From Pseudanabaena mucicola FACHB-723 (lineage in GTDB: Bacteria; Cyanobacteriota; Cyanobacteriia; Pseudanabaenales; Pseudanabaenaceae), in assembly GCF_014696385.1 (NCBI RefSeq), contig NZ_JACJQB010000007.1, positions 62,001-126,000 of the forward strand: DNA of 64,000 bases. The letters are read 5' to 3'. Position 1 is the first letter of the stretch; every line of letters begins with the position of its first letter. The notes beneath the pieces were generated by a model, which did no database searches, was not told the DNA's origin, and saw only the letters and a program-made list of their open reading frames with translations. This document shows, piece after piece, positions 16,090-24,471 of this stretch. The translations under genes and the position numbers were made by a program.

Positions 16090-16986
16090 GTGCTAACTAC
16101 AGAAAATACCGAAATTCGCGATCGCCTTTTATCTCCTTTGCAAACATGGACATGGCGTGGATATAAAATTCAATATTCTGTGACAGGCACAGGCACGCCC
16201 CTAGTTTTAATTCACGGCTTCGGTGCATCGATTGGACATTGGAAAAAGAATATTCCTGCCTTTGCCGAAGCTGGCTATCAAGTATTTGCGATCGACCTTT
16301 TAGGATTTGGTGGATCAGCAAAACCTGCTCTAGATTATTCATTAGAACTTTGGGAAGAATTACTCAAGGACTTTCATCAGGAATTTGTCCAAATCCCTGC
16401 GGTTTTCATCGGTAACTCGATCGGGGCATTACTCGCCCTCATGATGACAGTCAACTATCCCGAAATTGCGATCGGCTCTGTCTTACTAAATGCGGCTGGA
16501 GGCTTAAACCATCGTCCTGAAGAATTAAATTTACCATTACGTTTAGTTATGGGCGCTTTTGCCAAACTAGTTAGCTCCGAAGTCACAGGTAAGTTTGTAT
16601 TTAACCAAGTTCGGCAAAAGCGCAACATTCGTAGCTCTCTTCGTCAGGTTTATCGAAACCATCAAGCGATCGATGATGCTCTAGTCGATATGCTCTATCA
16701 GCCATCTTGTGATGAAGGTGCTCAAAAAGTCTTTGCTTCTATTTTGACCGCCCCCGCAGGCCCAAGAACCGAAGATTTATTGACAAAACTAGAAAAGCCT
16801 TTACTAGTGCTTTGGGGCGATGCCGATCCTTGGACTCCGATTAATGGGGCAAAGATTTATCAAGACGCAAGTCAAAATAAAAATATTCAAGTAATTCCGA
16901 TCCCCAATACTGGACATTGCCCCCACGATGATCGTCCTGAAATTGTCAATGCCCTTGTAATCCACTGGCTCCAAAAGTTGGCATAG
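16090..16986 (+). CDS. Alpha/beta-fold hydrolase
   Basis: The 298-residue protein starts at a GTG and shows the full alpha/beta hydrolase pattern: oxyanion loop HGFGAS (42-47), FAIDLLGFGGSAKP, the nucleophile elbow GNSIGA with Ser110, an acid strand VLWGDADPWTP (Asp244 or Asp246) and the catalytic His276 in NTGHCPHDD. Relatives in cyanobacteria and plastids include epoxide-hydrolase-like and pheophytinase-like proteins, but the substrate cannot be read from sequence. No signal peptide is visible, so it is probably cytoplasmic. It is co-directional with rsmD. Confidence 0.88.
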   Translation: MLTTENTEIRDRLLSPLQTWTWRGYKIQYSVTGTGTPLVLIHGFGASIGHWKKNIPAFAEAGYQVFAIDLLGFGGSAKPALDYSLELWEELLKDFHQEFVQIPAVFIGNSIGALLALMMTVNYPEIAIGSVLLNAAGGLNHRPEELNLPLRLVMGAFAKLVSSEVTGKFVFNQVRQKRNIRSSLRQVYRNHQAIDDALVDMLYQPSCDEGAQKVFASILTAPAGPRTEDLLTKLEKPLLVLWGDADPWTPINGAKIYQDASQNKNIQVIPIPNTGHCPHDDRPEIVNALVIHWLQKLA

Positions 16987-17036
16987 CTATCCCTGTCGCA
17001 GGAAGCCATACCACTCGTCTTTCTCATGTTTTTTGT

Positions 17037-17152
17037 TATATAGCTGTAGTCCTTGCATCAGAACAAATCAAAACCCAAAGAGCGAGTTGCGGCGCTTTGC
17101 GTCGCAACTCGCTCTTTGGGTTTGTCCTAACAAGACTGGCGACAGCTATATA
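17037..17152. mobile_element. Miniature inverted-repeat element, copy A
   Basis: This 116-bp element has perfect 11-bp terminal inverted repeats, TATATAGCTGT (17037-17047) and ACAGCTATATA (17142-17152). Its centre is a long stem: CAAAACCCAAAGAGCGAG and onward, pairing with CTCGCTCTTTGGG, with apex GGCGC-TTT-GCGTC. It encodes nothing. The flanks AACAAATCAAAACCCAA and TTGGGTTTGTCCTAA are shared with copies B and C. It shares TATA with the start of copy B. Confidence 0.72.
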
Positions 17153-17263
17153 GCAAAGCAAGAGTTAGTTAGTACAAATCAAAACCCAAGAATCGGGTGG
17201 CGGCGCAGAGCGCCGCCACCCGATTCTTGGGTTTATGTCCTAAGCAAAGCTTTTTTTGCTATA
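17149..17263. mobile_element. Miniature inverted-repeat element, copy B
   Basis: This 115-bp element is bounded by TATAGCAAA (17149-17157) and TTTGCTATA (17255-17263). The interior has the conserved block AGTACAAATCAAAACCCAA, a GC-rich stem GGGTGGCGGCGC-AGA-GCGCCGCCACCC, and TTGGGTTTATGTCCTAAGCA. It is co-linear over its whole length with the reverse complement of copy C near 47.1 kb. It directly abuts copy A and lies 33 bp before the broken 5' end of a response-regulator gene. Confidence 0.75.
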
Positions 17264-17370
17264 CAACAGATATTGAATTGAGTCGTAGTGTTTTGATTGA
17301 TCAGGTCGGCGGGAGAATTTCCCAGTGAGGAAGTGCTGGCTATTCACATTAAGAGATTACGTCGAAAACT
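17264..17370 (+). pseudogene. Remnant of a response-regulator winged-helix (Trans_reg_C) domain
   Basis: Immediately after element B, one frame (17269-17304) reads D-I-E-L-S-R-S-V-L-I-D-Q. The next frame, from about 17303, continues S-A-G-E-F-P-S-E-E-V-L-A-I-H-I-K-R-L-R-R-K-L-K. Together these form the recognition part of an OmpR-type winged helix, split by a frameshift. A 5-bp loss between short GGT repeats would explain the junction (inference). The strands that normally follow (E-T-V-x-G-x-G-Y-R-L) are also not recognisable. Confidence 0.55.
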
Positions 17371-18616
17371 GAAAATTGCCTTAAGCCTGTTATTGTGTGC
17401 TGTATCTGTGCAAACAGTTGCTGAACCTGTGGAGATCAATCCTTTGCCTGAAGAAACTATAGTTGAGAGCTTATCATCCCCAGAAGAGGCTCGAGTAGAG
17501 GAAGTAATTGCGATTATGGCTCAGAAATTAATCGCTAGTTTGCCAGAGAAGATCGCGACGTTTCGACAAGCCGCGCTCGCATTAGAGCAGGATAAATTGG
17601 ATAAGGATCTGCGTGATGAAGTATATCTGCAAGCGCATCGGCTGATTGGCTCTTTGACTGCCAAGGAGTTTCCCGAAGGATCGGCGATCGCCCGTCAGAT
17701 TGAAGAGATGCTAAATAGTGATTTCCCTTTAGTTAGTTCTAACGCGGAGTTGTTAGGACAATTAATTACAAAACTTGAACAAATCACTCTCAAACCATCG
17801 CCGACATCTGAGGTTCCGTTACTCGCACTTCCTCATTCTCCATTGCCTCTGTTATTAATTGTTGATGATAATGTTTTGTTAACGCAGGCAGTTCAACTAG
17901 AAGCGGAAACTAGGGGAATGCGGGTACAAACAGCCTTAGATCTACCAACTGCTAGAAAAAAAATTGCACAAGAAGCACCTGATGTGATCTTACTAGATAT
18001 GATGTTTCCTAATTCTAAAGAGAATGGACTGATATTGTTGGATGAACTGGCTGAGAGAGAGAAGAAAATTCCGACGGTGATGATGACGGCGACGAGTGGG
18101 TTGAGCACGCGTGTGATGGCGGCTCGTAAAGGTGTTTACTCATTTATTGAGAAGCCTGATTCTATGCAAGAAATTCTGAAGACGGTCTTGCAGGTGTTAT
18201 ATCAACGCTGTAGTAATCCCTCTAAGGTGATGATTGTTGATGATGATCCGCATATGCTCAAAATACTGCGACGATTGCTCGAAAATTGGGATATTGAAGT
18301 GGTTACTTTACAGAATCCCCACCAGTTTTGGGAGGTATTGGAATCAACTGATCCCGATCTATTGATTTTAGATTTGATCATGCCAGACTATAGCGGTATT
18401 GATTTGTGTAGGGCGGTGCGGACGGATTCTCTTTGGCATAGCTTACCGATTGTTTTTTTATCAGCACATACCGATCGCGAAACAATTCGGCAATTATTTA
18501 TCGCGGGTGCTGATGATTATCTGAGTAAGCCCATTGAGGAGAGTAATTTATATACTCGTATTCTCAGCCGTTTAGATCTCAGCCGCCTATCGAGAAGAAA
18601 TTATTCGGTAGTGTAG
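17297..18616 (+). CDS. 5'-truncated response regulator: wHTH remnant, Hpt-like and two receiver domains
   Basis: The open frame begins at a TTG directly after an in-frame TGA, so the listed start is nominal. Residues 1-26 are the tail of a winged-helix domain. Residues 65-165 form an Hpt-like helical domain with candidate His114 in LQAHRLIGSL. Receiver 1 (185-303) has DD at 190-191, phospho-acceptor Asp234 in ILLDMMFP, and Lys286. Receiver 2 (310-430) has DDD at 315-317, Asp359 in LILDLIMP, VFLSAHTD and LSKP. The full ancestral order was probably REC-wHTH-Hpt-REC-REC. The N-terminal receiver and most of the DNA-binding domain are missing next to the miniature elements. It precedes the phytochrome gene by 142 bp on the same strand and may have been part of that relay. 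Confidence 0.72.
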   Translation: MIRSAGEFPSEEVLAIHIKRLRRKLKIALSLLLCAVSVQTVAEPVEINPLPEETIVESLSSPEEARVEEVIAIMAQKLIASLPEKIATFRQAALALEQDKLDKDLRDEVYLQAHRLIGSLTAKEFPEGSAIARQIEEMLNSDFPLVSSNAELLGQLITKLEQITLKPSPTSEVPLLALPHSPLPLLLIVDDNVLLTQAVQLEAETRGMRVQTALDLPTARKKIAQEAPDVILLDMMFPNSKENGLILLDELAEREKKIPTVMMTATSGLSTRVMAARKGVYSFIEKPDSMQEILKTVLQVLYQRCSNPSKVMIVDDDPHMLKILRRLLENWDIEVVTLQNPHQFWEVLESTDPDLLILDLIMPDYSGIDLCRAVRTDSLWHSLPIVFLSAHTDRETIRQLFIAGADDYLSKPIEESNLYTRILSRLDLSRLSRRNYSVV

Positions 18617-18629
18617 AGCTAGATTGCCC

Positions 18630-18718
18630 TCATCCGCTTCTCCAGAACGAGAGAAGTGGAGTAAGAGATTTTTCTTGTTCTCCTCTCTCTTTCTGGGAGA
18701 GGAGCTAGGGGTGGGGTC
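18630..18718. repeat. Pyrimidine/purine-rich extragenic palindrome
   Basis: A run like CCCTCATCCGCTTCTCC and its rough complement GGGAGAGGAGCTAGGGGTGGGG lie on either side of a T-rich spacer between two + strand genes. It resembles the CCCTAACCCC-CTCTCCC type of bacterial interspersed palindrome. It may act as a partial terminator or mRNA-stabilising hairpin. Assignment is by pattern only. Confidence 0.4.
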
Positions 18719-18758
18719 TTAGCAACTTCTGCGTAAATCAATAAAGTGAGTCAATAAA

Positions 18759-21077
18759 GTGAATCAATTTTTGCGGCAGGTCAATCCTGATTTTGATGAA
18801 TTTGAAGCGGTTAATTTGACTAACTGCGATCGCGAACCGATTCATATTCCTAGTTTGATTCAGCCCCACGGGCTATTGATTGTAATCACCGAGCCAGATT
18901 TGCGGATTGCTCAGGTAAGTGCTAACTCCTTTGAGTTCTTAGGAATTGCGATCGCAGATTTACTTGATCGCCCCTTAGCCGACTTTACAGGGAAAGAACT
19001 GATTAAAGCGATTCAAGGTTGTCTTGATCGCGATTTTGAATATCCCAATCCTTTGCGCGTGGGGTTTTATGGATTAGCCGAGCATTTGCCTAGGGCTTTT
19101 AATACCATTGTCCATCGCGCCCCCACGGGTGAAATTGTACTGGAACTGGAACCTTGGGAAGCCTTAGGGGGAATTGATTTCTTTCAGTTCTATCAGCAAA
19201 TCAAACATAATCTTGCCAAAATCCAGACAGCCCAAAACTTACTAGCCTTATGTGACTTAGTGGTGCAGGAAGTACAAGCATTAACAGGATTCGATCGCGT
19301 GATGGTCTACCGCTTCAATGAGCATGGGGACGGAACTGTGATTGCGGAAACCAAACAGCCCCACCTAGAATCATTTCTAGGACTACATTACCCTGACTCA
19401 GACATTCCCAAACAGGCAAAACATCTCTATACTCTCAACTGGTTGCGTCTAATTCCTGATGTCAATTATCAACCAACGGCGCTAGTCAGTCATAAACAAT
19501 CCCCAGAAACGAAATCATCCTCTGAAAAAGCACCTCTGGATATGAGCTACTGTGCTTTACGATCGGTTTCACCGATCCATATCGAATATCTGCAAAATAT
19601 GGGTGTGACCGCTTCGATGTCTGTTTCCCTGATTCAAAATAAAAAGCTATGGGGATTGATCGCCTGTCACCATTACACCCCCAAATTTATTCCCTATGAA
19701 ACTCGGACAATCTGCGAATTTTTGGGACAGTTAATGTCTACGGAGTTAGCCAATAAAGAAGCTAACAAAGATCTGGATTACAAACTTTATCTAAAAACAA
19801 TTCAACGTGGGTTTTTAGAACGTCTGACCAAAGCAACGGGATTTGTAGAAGAACTCGACCATGATCATGAAGCTTTATTAGCACTTACGGGCGCTCAGGG
19901 CGCGGCTATTTGCGATGGCAATCGCCTGATTTTGGTCGGCACAACTCCCGAAATAGCTATTGTGAAATCTTTGCTGACTTGGCTAGAAAATCGCTTTGAT
20001 CAGGATTTCTTTGTTACCGATGCGTTATCTAGTCTCTATCCCGAAATGACTGCATATCAGGCGATCGCCAGTGGCTTGATGGCAATGGCAATTTCTAAAG
20101 TTCAAAACCGCTACGTGCTATGGTTTCGCCCTGAGCAAGAGCAAACAGTAACTTGGGCAGGCGATCGCGATAAAGCCACCCAGATTGATGAGGATGGTAG
20201 TGTGACAATGCTTCCTCGCCAATCCTTTGCGGCTTGGAAAGAAATCGTGCGCGGTAAGTCTAACCCTTGGCTGCCCTGCGAATTGGACAGCGCGATCGAA
20301 CTGCGACAGGCGATCGTGGATATCGTCCTGCGTCTAGCCCATGAACTTGCCATAATCAACTCCGATCTAGAACGTACTAATAGCGAACTTGATTCCTTCG
20401 CTTACATCGCCTCCCACGATTTAAAAGAACCTCTGCGCGGTATTCATAACTATGCCACTTTTTTATTAGAAGACTATGGCGAAATCCTCAAGGGCGATGG
20501 TACAGAAAAGCTAAATACATTGGTGAAACTGACTAAACGGATGGAATCATTGATTGAATCTTTACTAAAATTCTCGCGCTTAGGTCGTCAGGAGTTGCAA
20601 ATGGAACCCCTTGATCTCAATCAATCATTGAGAACTGTGATGGAAATATTTGCAATGAATCCGCAATGGCAAAATTGCAAGATTCAAATTACCCGATCGC
20701 TACCTATGGTCAGAGGCGATCGCCTTTTGATTGAAGAAATTTTTATTAATTTAATTACCAATGCCTTTAAATACAATGAAAACCCTGAAAAATTGGCAGA
20801 AATTGGCTGGCTTGAGAATGGGACGACACCAGACTTAGTGATGCTCTATGTGCGCGATAATGGCATTGGTATTCGCGAGAAGCATTTGAAATCAATCTTT
20901 CAGATCTTCAAACGGTTAAATGCACCGAATAAGTATGGTGGTGGTACAGGGGCGGGGCTAACGATTGTCCGCAAGATTGTCGAACAGCACAAAGGCAGCA
21001 TTCAAGTGCAATCTACTTACGGACAAGGAACCACGATGTCTTTCACCTTGCCCGCGAATGCTCTAAATTTGCCATGA
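18759..21077 (+). CDS. Biliverdin-type phytochrome histidine kinase (PAS-GAF-PHY-HK)
   Basis: The 772-residue protein starts at GTG. The PAS domain (about 18-135) has the bacteriophytochrome lead TNCDREPIHIP with Cys23, where biliverdin attaches in this class. The GAF domain (150-330) has PDSDIP (212-217) and LRSVSPIHIEYLQNMG (268-283). At the Cph1 cysteine position there is Ile273 next to the conserved His274, so phycocyanobilin linkage through GAF is excluded. A PHY domain covers about 340-520, with the tongue motifs WFRPEQ and PRQSF. The kinase part has His552 in SHDLKEPLR, an N-box NLITNAFKYNE, DNGIGIRE and GGGTGAGLTIV. It fits a CphB/BphP-like red/far-red sensor. The last 4 bases overlap the next gene, an Rcp-type receiver. 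Confidence 0.93.
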   Translation: MNQFLRQVNPDFDEFEAVNLTNCDREPIHIPSLIQPHGLLIVITEPDLRIAQVSANSFEFLGIAIADLLDRPLADFTGKELIKAIQGCLDRDFEYPNPLRVGFYGLAEHLPRAFNTIVHRAPTGEIVLELEPWEALGGIDFFQFYQQIKHNLAKIQTAQNLLALCDLVVQEVQALTGFDRVMVYRFNEHGDGTVIAETKQPHLESFLGLHYPDSDIPKQAKHLYTLNWLRLIPDVNYQPTALVSHKQSPETKSSSEKAPLDMSYCALRSVSPIHIEYLQNMGVTASMSVSLIQNKKLWGLIACHHYTPKFIPYETRTICEFLGQLMSTELANKEANKDLDYKLYLKTIQRGFLERLTKATGFVEELDHDHEALLALTGAQGAAICDGNRLILVGTTPEIAIVKSLLTWLENRFDQDFFVTDALSSLYPEMTAYQAIASGLMAMAISKVQNRYVLWFRPEQEQTVTWAGDRDKATQIDEDGSVTMLPRQSFAAWKEIVRGKSNPWLPCELDSAIELRQAIVDIVLRLAHELAIINSDLERTNSELDSFAYIASHDLKEPLRGIHNYATFLLEDYGEILKGDGTEKLNTLVKLTKRMESLIESLLKFSRLGRQELQMEPLDLNQSLRTVMEIFAMNPQWQNCKIQITRSLPMVRGDRLLIEEIFINLITNAFKYNENPEKLAEIGWLENGTTPDLVMLYVRDNGIGIREKHLKSIFQIFKRLNAPNKYGGGTGAGLTIVRKIVEQHKGSIQVQSTYGQGTTMSFTLPANALNLP

Positions 21078-21568
21078 AAGATCTCTTAACTTATCCTTGG
21101 GACGATCTCACTCATCCAATTATTCTCATCGTTGAAGATAGCGATGAAGACTTTTATATGTTCATGAGAGCTACGCAAAATTTGGATTTACTAGAGCGAT
21201 CACTTTATCGTTTTTTACGATTTGAAGATGGCGATGAGGCGCTCGATTATCTATTCCGACGAGAGGAATATCAAAATCTGGATGCACCTCTGCCCGTAGC
21301 GATACTGCTCGATCTCAACTTACCAGGAACCGATGGCAGAGAAATCATCAAGCAAGTCAAGCAAACCTCCCATTTGAAAACTTTACCAACTATCGTCTTA
21401 ACCACATCAAACAATCAACGCGATATTCAAACCTGTTATGGGAATGGTGCAAATTGCTACATCCTCAAACCTATGGGCGTTATCGCTATGCAAGGAACCA
21501 TTCAAACCCTGTTTCAGCATTGGTTCCAACTTGCAGTTCTGCCTAGCTATGGACAATTCACCGTCTAA
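21074..21568 (+). CDS. Rcp-type single-domain response regulator partner of the phytochrome
   Basis: The 164-residue protein is one CheY-like receiver with a short N-terminal arm. It has the acidic pocket EDSDED (21-26), phospho-acceptor Asp80 in ILLDLNLPGTDG, TTSNN after strand 4 and Lys in CYILKP. The arm and the C-terminal FQHWFQLAVLP helix are typical of Rcp1/RcpB proteins that accept phosphate from cyanobacterial phytochromes. It overlaps the phytochrome gene by 4 bp (ATGA), which implies translational coupling and a cognate pair. There is no output domain, so the signal must go to another protein; the hybrid kinase just downstream is a candidate. Confidence 0.92.
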   Translation: MKDLLTYPWDDLTHPIILIVEDSDEDFYMFMRATQNLDLLERSLYRFLRFEDGDEALDYLFRREEYQNLDAPLPVAILLDLNLPGTDGREIIKQVKQTSHLKTLPTIVLTTSNNQRDIQTCYGNGANCYILKPMGVIAMQGTIQTLFQHWFQLAVLPSYGQFTV

Positions 21569-21585
21569 AATCCCGCCTAAAATTC

Positions 21586-23670
21586 ATGACGACATCATCA
21601 CCCCTAACCCCTAATATCACTATTTTGATTGTCGATGATTCGGCAGAAGATCGTGCGACTTACCTTCGCCATCTGCGATCTGATATCTCCCATTCCTATG
21701 TTTTTTTGGAAGCGGAAACCCTAGCAGAAGGTATATACCTATGGCGATCGCAACATCCCGATATTGTCCTCGTTGACTATTTTCTCCCCGATGGTGAAGG
21801 ATGGGAGTTATTAGCTGCTATGGGGAAAGGCGATCTTGTGCCGAAGCTAGATGCAATCGTTTTAACTGGACATGATGGCAATGAACAGATTATCTTGCAA
21901 ACAATGCGGTTGGGAGCAGCCGACTATCTGGTTAAAGGTCAGGTAACATCCGTATCCCTCTGTACCCGTGTGGGACAGGTGTGCGATCACCTGATTCTTA
22001 CCCGCAAATTGCAGCGATCGCAGGAACAGGAACTTTTAATTGCCCAGATCTCGCTACATATTCGGCAATACATCAGTTTAGAAGAGATTCTTAATGCGAT
22101 CGTCCAAGAAATTCGCGCTTTTTTAAAAGCCGATCGCACCATTGTCTATCAGTTCAATCCTGATTTTAGTGGTCTGGTTGTTGCGGAGTCAGTCTTACCC
22201 CCTTGGAAAACCAGTTTAAATCAGCGTATTGACGAGTTTTGCTTTCAAGGTAATCTCGGACAGAGCTATGCAGAAGGTTGTATTTTTGCAACTTCTGATA
22301 TTTATAAAGCAAGCTTAACTGAATGCCATTTGCAACTACTAGAAAAATTTCAGGTTAGGGCAAATTTAGTATTGCCGATCTTGATCATCAACGATAAAAC
22401 TCCAAAGTTATGGGGATTGTTGATTGTCCACCAATGTTCTGATCAACGCATTTGGCAACAGAGCGAAATTAGCTTACTTCAGCAATTATCGGTGCAGTTA
22501 GCAATCGCCATCCAACAAGCGGAACTCTATCGCGATCTCCAAACTAGCAATGCTGAATTAGAAAATCGGGTTGCCGAACGTACTACCGAACTTTTTAAAC
22601 GGCAAATCGCGCTCCAAGAATCCAATCGACGTTGGCAATCATTATTAGATAATGTGCGCCTCATCGTTGTCGGTTTGAATTGTCAAGGACAAGTAGAATA
22701 TGTCAATCCATATTTTTTAGAGGCGACTGGTTACGTCCTAGAGGAAGTCATGGGCAAAGACTGGTTTACCAACTTTTTACCCCAACTTCCAAGCGCCCAG
22801 ATTAGCCTTGACTTTGCTGATTCCCTAGTTAATGACTTTCGGACATATTATCAAAATTCTATTGTGACCAAAGTTAAGGAAGAGAAAGAAATTTCTTGGA
22901 ACAATACGCTTCTTCGCAATGAATCGGGAGAAATCATGGGAACTCTTGGCATCGGTGAAGATATTACTGAAAAGCTGAAGGTTGAACGGGTCAAAAATGA
23001 ATTTATTTCCATTGTCAGCCATGAACTCCGCACACCCCTATCCTCCATTCGGGGCGCGTTGGGACTACTTGCCTCTGGTGTATTAGCCCAAAAGCCCGAA
23101 GTTGCCAAGAATATGCTCAATATTGCAACGATCGACATTGAGAGGTTAGTCCGATTAGTCAATGATATTTTGGACTTAGAACGCTTAGCATCCCACAATG
23201 TCCGTCTCTATCGCCAATGGCACGATACAACGCAACTATGCCGCCAAGCCGTCGAAACCATGCAAGAGATCGCCACCGCAAGCCAAATCCAGATCATAGA
23301 TAAATGCTCATCTTTTCAGATTTTTGCCGATGGTGATCGCCTTGTACAAACCCTAGTCAATTTACTTAGTAATGCGATTAAGTTCTCACCACCCCAGAGC
23401 CAAATTGAAATCAGAATAGAATCTGGGACTGAGGAAGTTGTTTTTCATGTTAGCGATCGAGGACGGGGCATTCCCTCAAACCATCTGGAAAGCATTTTCG
23501 AGCGTTTTAATCAAGTCGATGCTTCCGATTCCCGACAACTGGGAGGCACAGGACTGGGGTTAGCGATCTGCCAAAGTATAGTTCAGCAGCACGGCGGCAA
23601 AATATGGACTGAAAGTAAATTATCAGAAGGAAGTACATTTTCATTCACAATTCCCCACTATAGGAGATAA
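21586..23670 (+). CDS. Hybrid sensor kinase REC-GAF(cyanobacteriochrome)-PAS-HK
   Basis: The 694-residue protein begins with a receiver domain (12-135; DD at 17-18, phospho-acceptor Asp64, VLTGHDG, Lys117). The GAF domain (163-312) shows cyanobacteriochrome features: canonical Cys247-His248 in TECHLQLLEKFQVRANLVLPI, and a second cysteine, Cys219 in EFCF, exactly 28 residues earlier. That spacing is what DXCF-type cyanobacteriochromes have; here Glu replaces the motif Asp. A short coiled coil and a PAS domain (345-465) follow, then HisKA with His479 in SHELRTPLSS and an HATPase domain ending in GGTGLGLAIC. The gene lies 17 bp after the Rcp gene, so it is likely in the phytochrome operon. Confidence 0.9.
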   Translation: MTTSSPLTPNITILIVDDSAEDRATYLRHLRSDISHSYVFLEAETLAEGIYLWRSQHPDIVLVDYFLPDGEGWELLAAMGKGDLVPKLDAIVLTGHDGNEQIILQTMRLGAADYLVKGQVTSVSLCTRVGQVCDHLILTRKLQRSQEQELLIAQISLHIRQYISLEEILNAIVQEIRAFLKADRTIVYQFNPDFSGLVVAESVLPPWKTSLNQRIDEFCFQGNLGQSYAEGCIFATSDIYKASLTECHLQLLEKFQVRANLVLPILIINDKTPKLWGLLIVHQCSDQRIWQQSEISLLQQLSVQLAIAIQQAELYRDLQTSNAELENRVAERTTELFKRQIALQESNRRWQSLLDNVRLIVVGLNCQGQVEYVNPYFLEATGYVLEEVMGKDWFTNFLPQLPSAQISLDFADSLVNDFRTYYQNSIVTKVKEEKEISWNNTLLRNESGEIMGTLGIGEDITEKLKVERVKNEFISIVSHELRTPLSSIRGALGLLASGVLAQKPEVAKNMLNIATIDIERLVRLVNDILDLERLASHNVRLYRQWHDTTQLCRQAVETMQEIATASQIQIIDKCSSFQIFADGDRLVQTLVNLLSNAIKFSPPQSQIEIRIESGTEEVVFHVSDRGRGIPSNHLESIFERFNQVDASDSRQLGGTGLGLAICQSIVQQHGGKIWTESKLSEGSTFSFTIPHYRR

Positions 23671-23731
23671 GCAGACTCCCCCTCAATCGTAGACAAAGAG
23701 AATTCGTAACATTATTCAGGAATTTACAATT

Positions 23732-24103
23732 ATGTCTAAATCGATTTTGCTGATTGATGACGAACCAAATCTAGCGCAAGTCATAGCCGTTTGTTTAGAG
23801 AGCTTTAAGGGATGGAAAGTCCAAATCGCTAATTCTGGCAAAGAAGGATTGAAAATAGTTGAAGCACTCGCACCCGACGCGATTCTTCTTGATGTGATGA
23901 TGCCTGAAATGGACGGGTTCACTGTCTTTCAGGATCTACAACAAAATGCCGCCACGCAAAATATTCCTGTAATTTTAATAACCGCCAAGGTGCAATCAAC
24001 CGATCTCGCCAGATTTGCTCAACTAGGTATTGCAGGGGCAATCGCCAAACCCTTTGAACCACTGCAAATCGCCGATCAAATTGCGCGTATGTTGGCATGG
24101 TAG
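23732..24103 (+). CDS. Single-domain CheY-like response regulator
   Basis: This 123-residue protein is one receiver domain. It has DDEP at 9-12, the phospho-acceptor Asp54 in ILLDVMMPEMDG, an ILITAK strand 4 and the conserved Lys in GAIAKPFEP. There is no output domain. It comes 61 bp after the hybrid kinase on the same strand and is the last gene before a strong bidirectional terminator, so it is probably the phosphoacceptor for that kinase or a relay intermediate. The pathway order phytochrome, Rcp, hybrid kinase, receiver is inferred from gene order only. Confidence 0.9.
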   Translation: MSKSILLIDDEPNLAQVIAVCLESFKGWKVQIANSGKEGLKIVEALAPDAILLDVMMPEMDGFTVFQDLQQNAATQNIPVILITAKVQSTDLARFAQLGIAGAIAKPFEPLQIADQIARMLAW

Positions 24104-24110
24104 TCCCATT

Positions 24111-24145
24111 CATAAAAAAGAGGCGCTTCGCGCCTCTTTTTTATG
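24111..24145. terminator. Bidirectional terminator between the photoreceptor cluster and infA
   Basis: A perfect 16-bp stem (24111-24126 with 24130-24145) closes a TTC loop. The apex is GAGGCGC-TTC-GCGCCTC, with A and T runs on either side. It ends both the + strand cluster and the - strand ribosomal operon. Confidence 0.93.
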
Positions 24146-24149
24146 TAAT

Positions 24150-24389
24150 TTATTTCTTGCCGCCACCTTGATTTTTAAGGCGATAAGTAATCCGTCCCTT
24201 AGTGAGGTCATAGGGGGTCAACTCGACTTTCACGCGATCGCCTGGCAAGATTTTGATATAGTTGCGGCGAATCTTGCCCGAAATGTGAGCAAGTACATTA
24301 AAACCGTTATCGAGAGCAACTCGAAACATGGCGTTAGGCAGTGATTCAGTCACCGTCCCTTCCATTTCAATAGCATCTTCTTTTGACAA
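24150..24389 (-). CDS. infA: Translation initiation factor IF-1
   Basis: This 79-residue OB-fold protein has the IF-1 sequence blocks [35 protein letters not shown] and [21 protein letters not shown]-1 occupies the 30S A-site during initiation. The C-terminus is a short GGGKK tail. It lies 82 bp after adk, in the usual secY-adk-infA order, and is the last gene of the operon here. rpmJ, rpsM, rpsK and rpoA, which normally continue the operon, are not in the window. Confidence 0.97.
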   Translation of the reverse strand: MSKEDAIEMEGTVTESLPNAMFRVALDNGFNVLAHISGKIRRNYIKILPGDRVKVELTPYDLTKGRITYRLKNQGGGKK

Positions 24390-24471
24390 ACAAACTCTCC
24401 GAAATTCATGATTAAGTTTTCTTTATTTAAATAATTTCATAAAATAAGTAATTATGAAATTATGGCTAAAA

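Noticed and set aside
17055-17245. Two nearby hairpin repeats as a possible CRISPR array
   Set aside because: Only two units, with different stems, terminal inverted repeats and no regular spacers; they fit miniature transposable elements.
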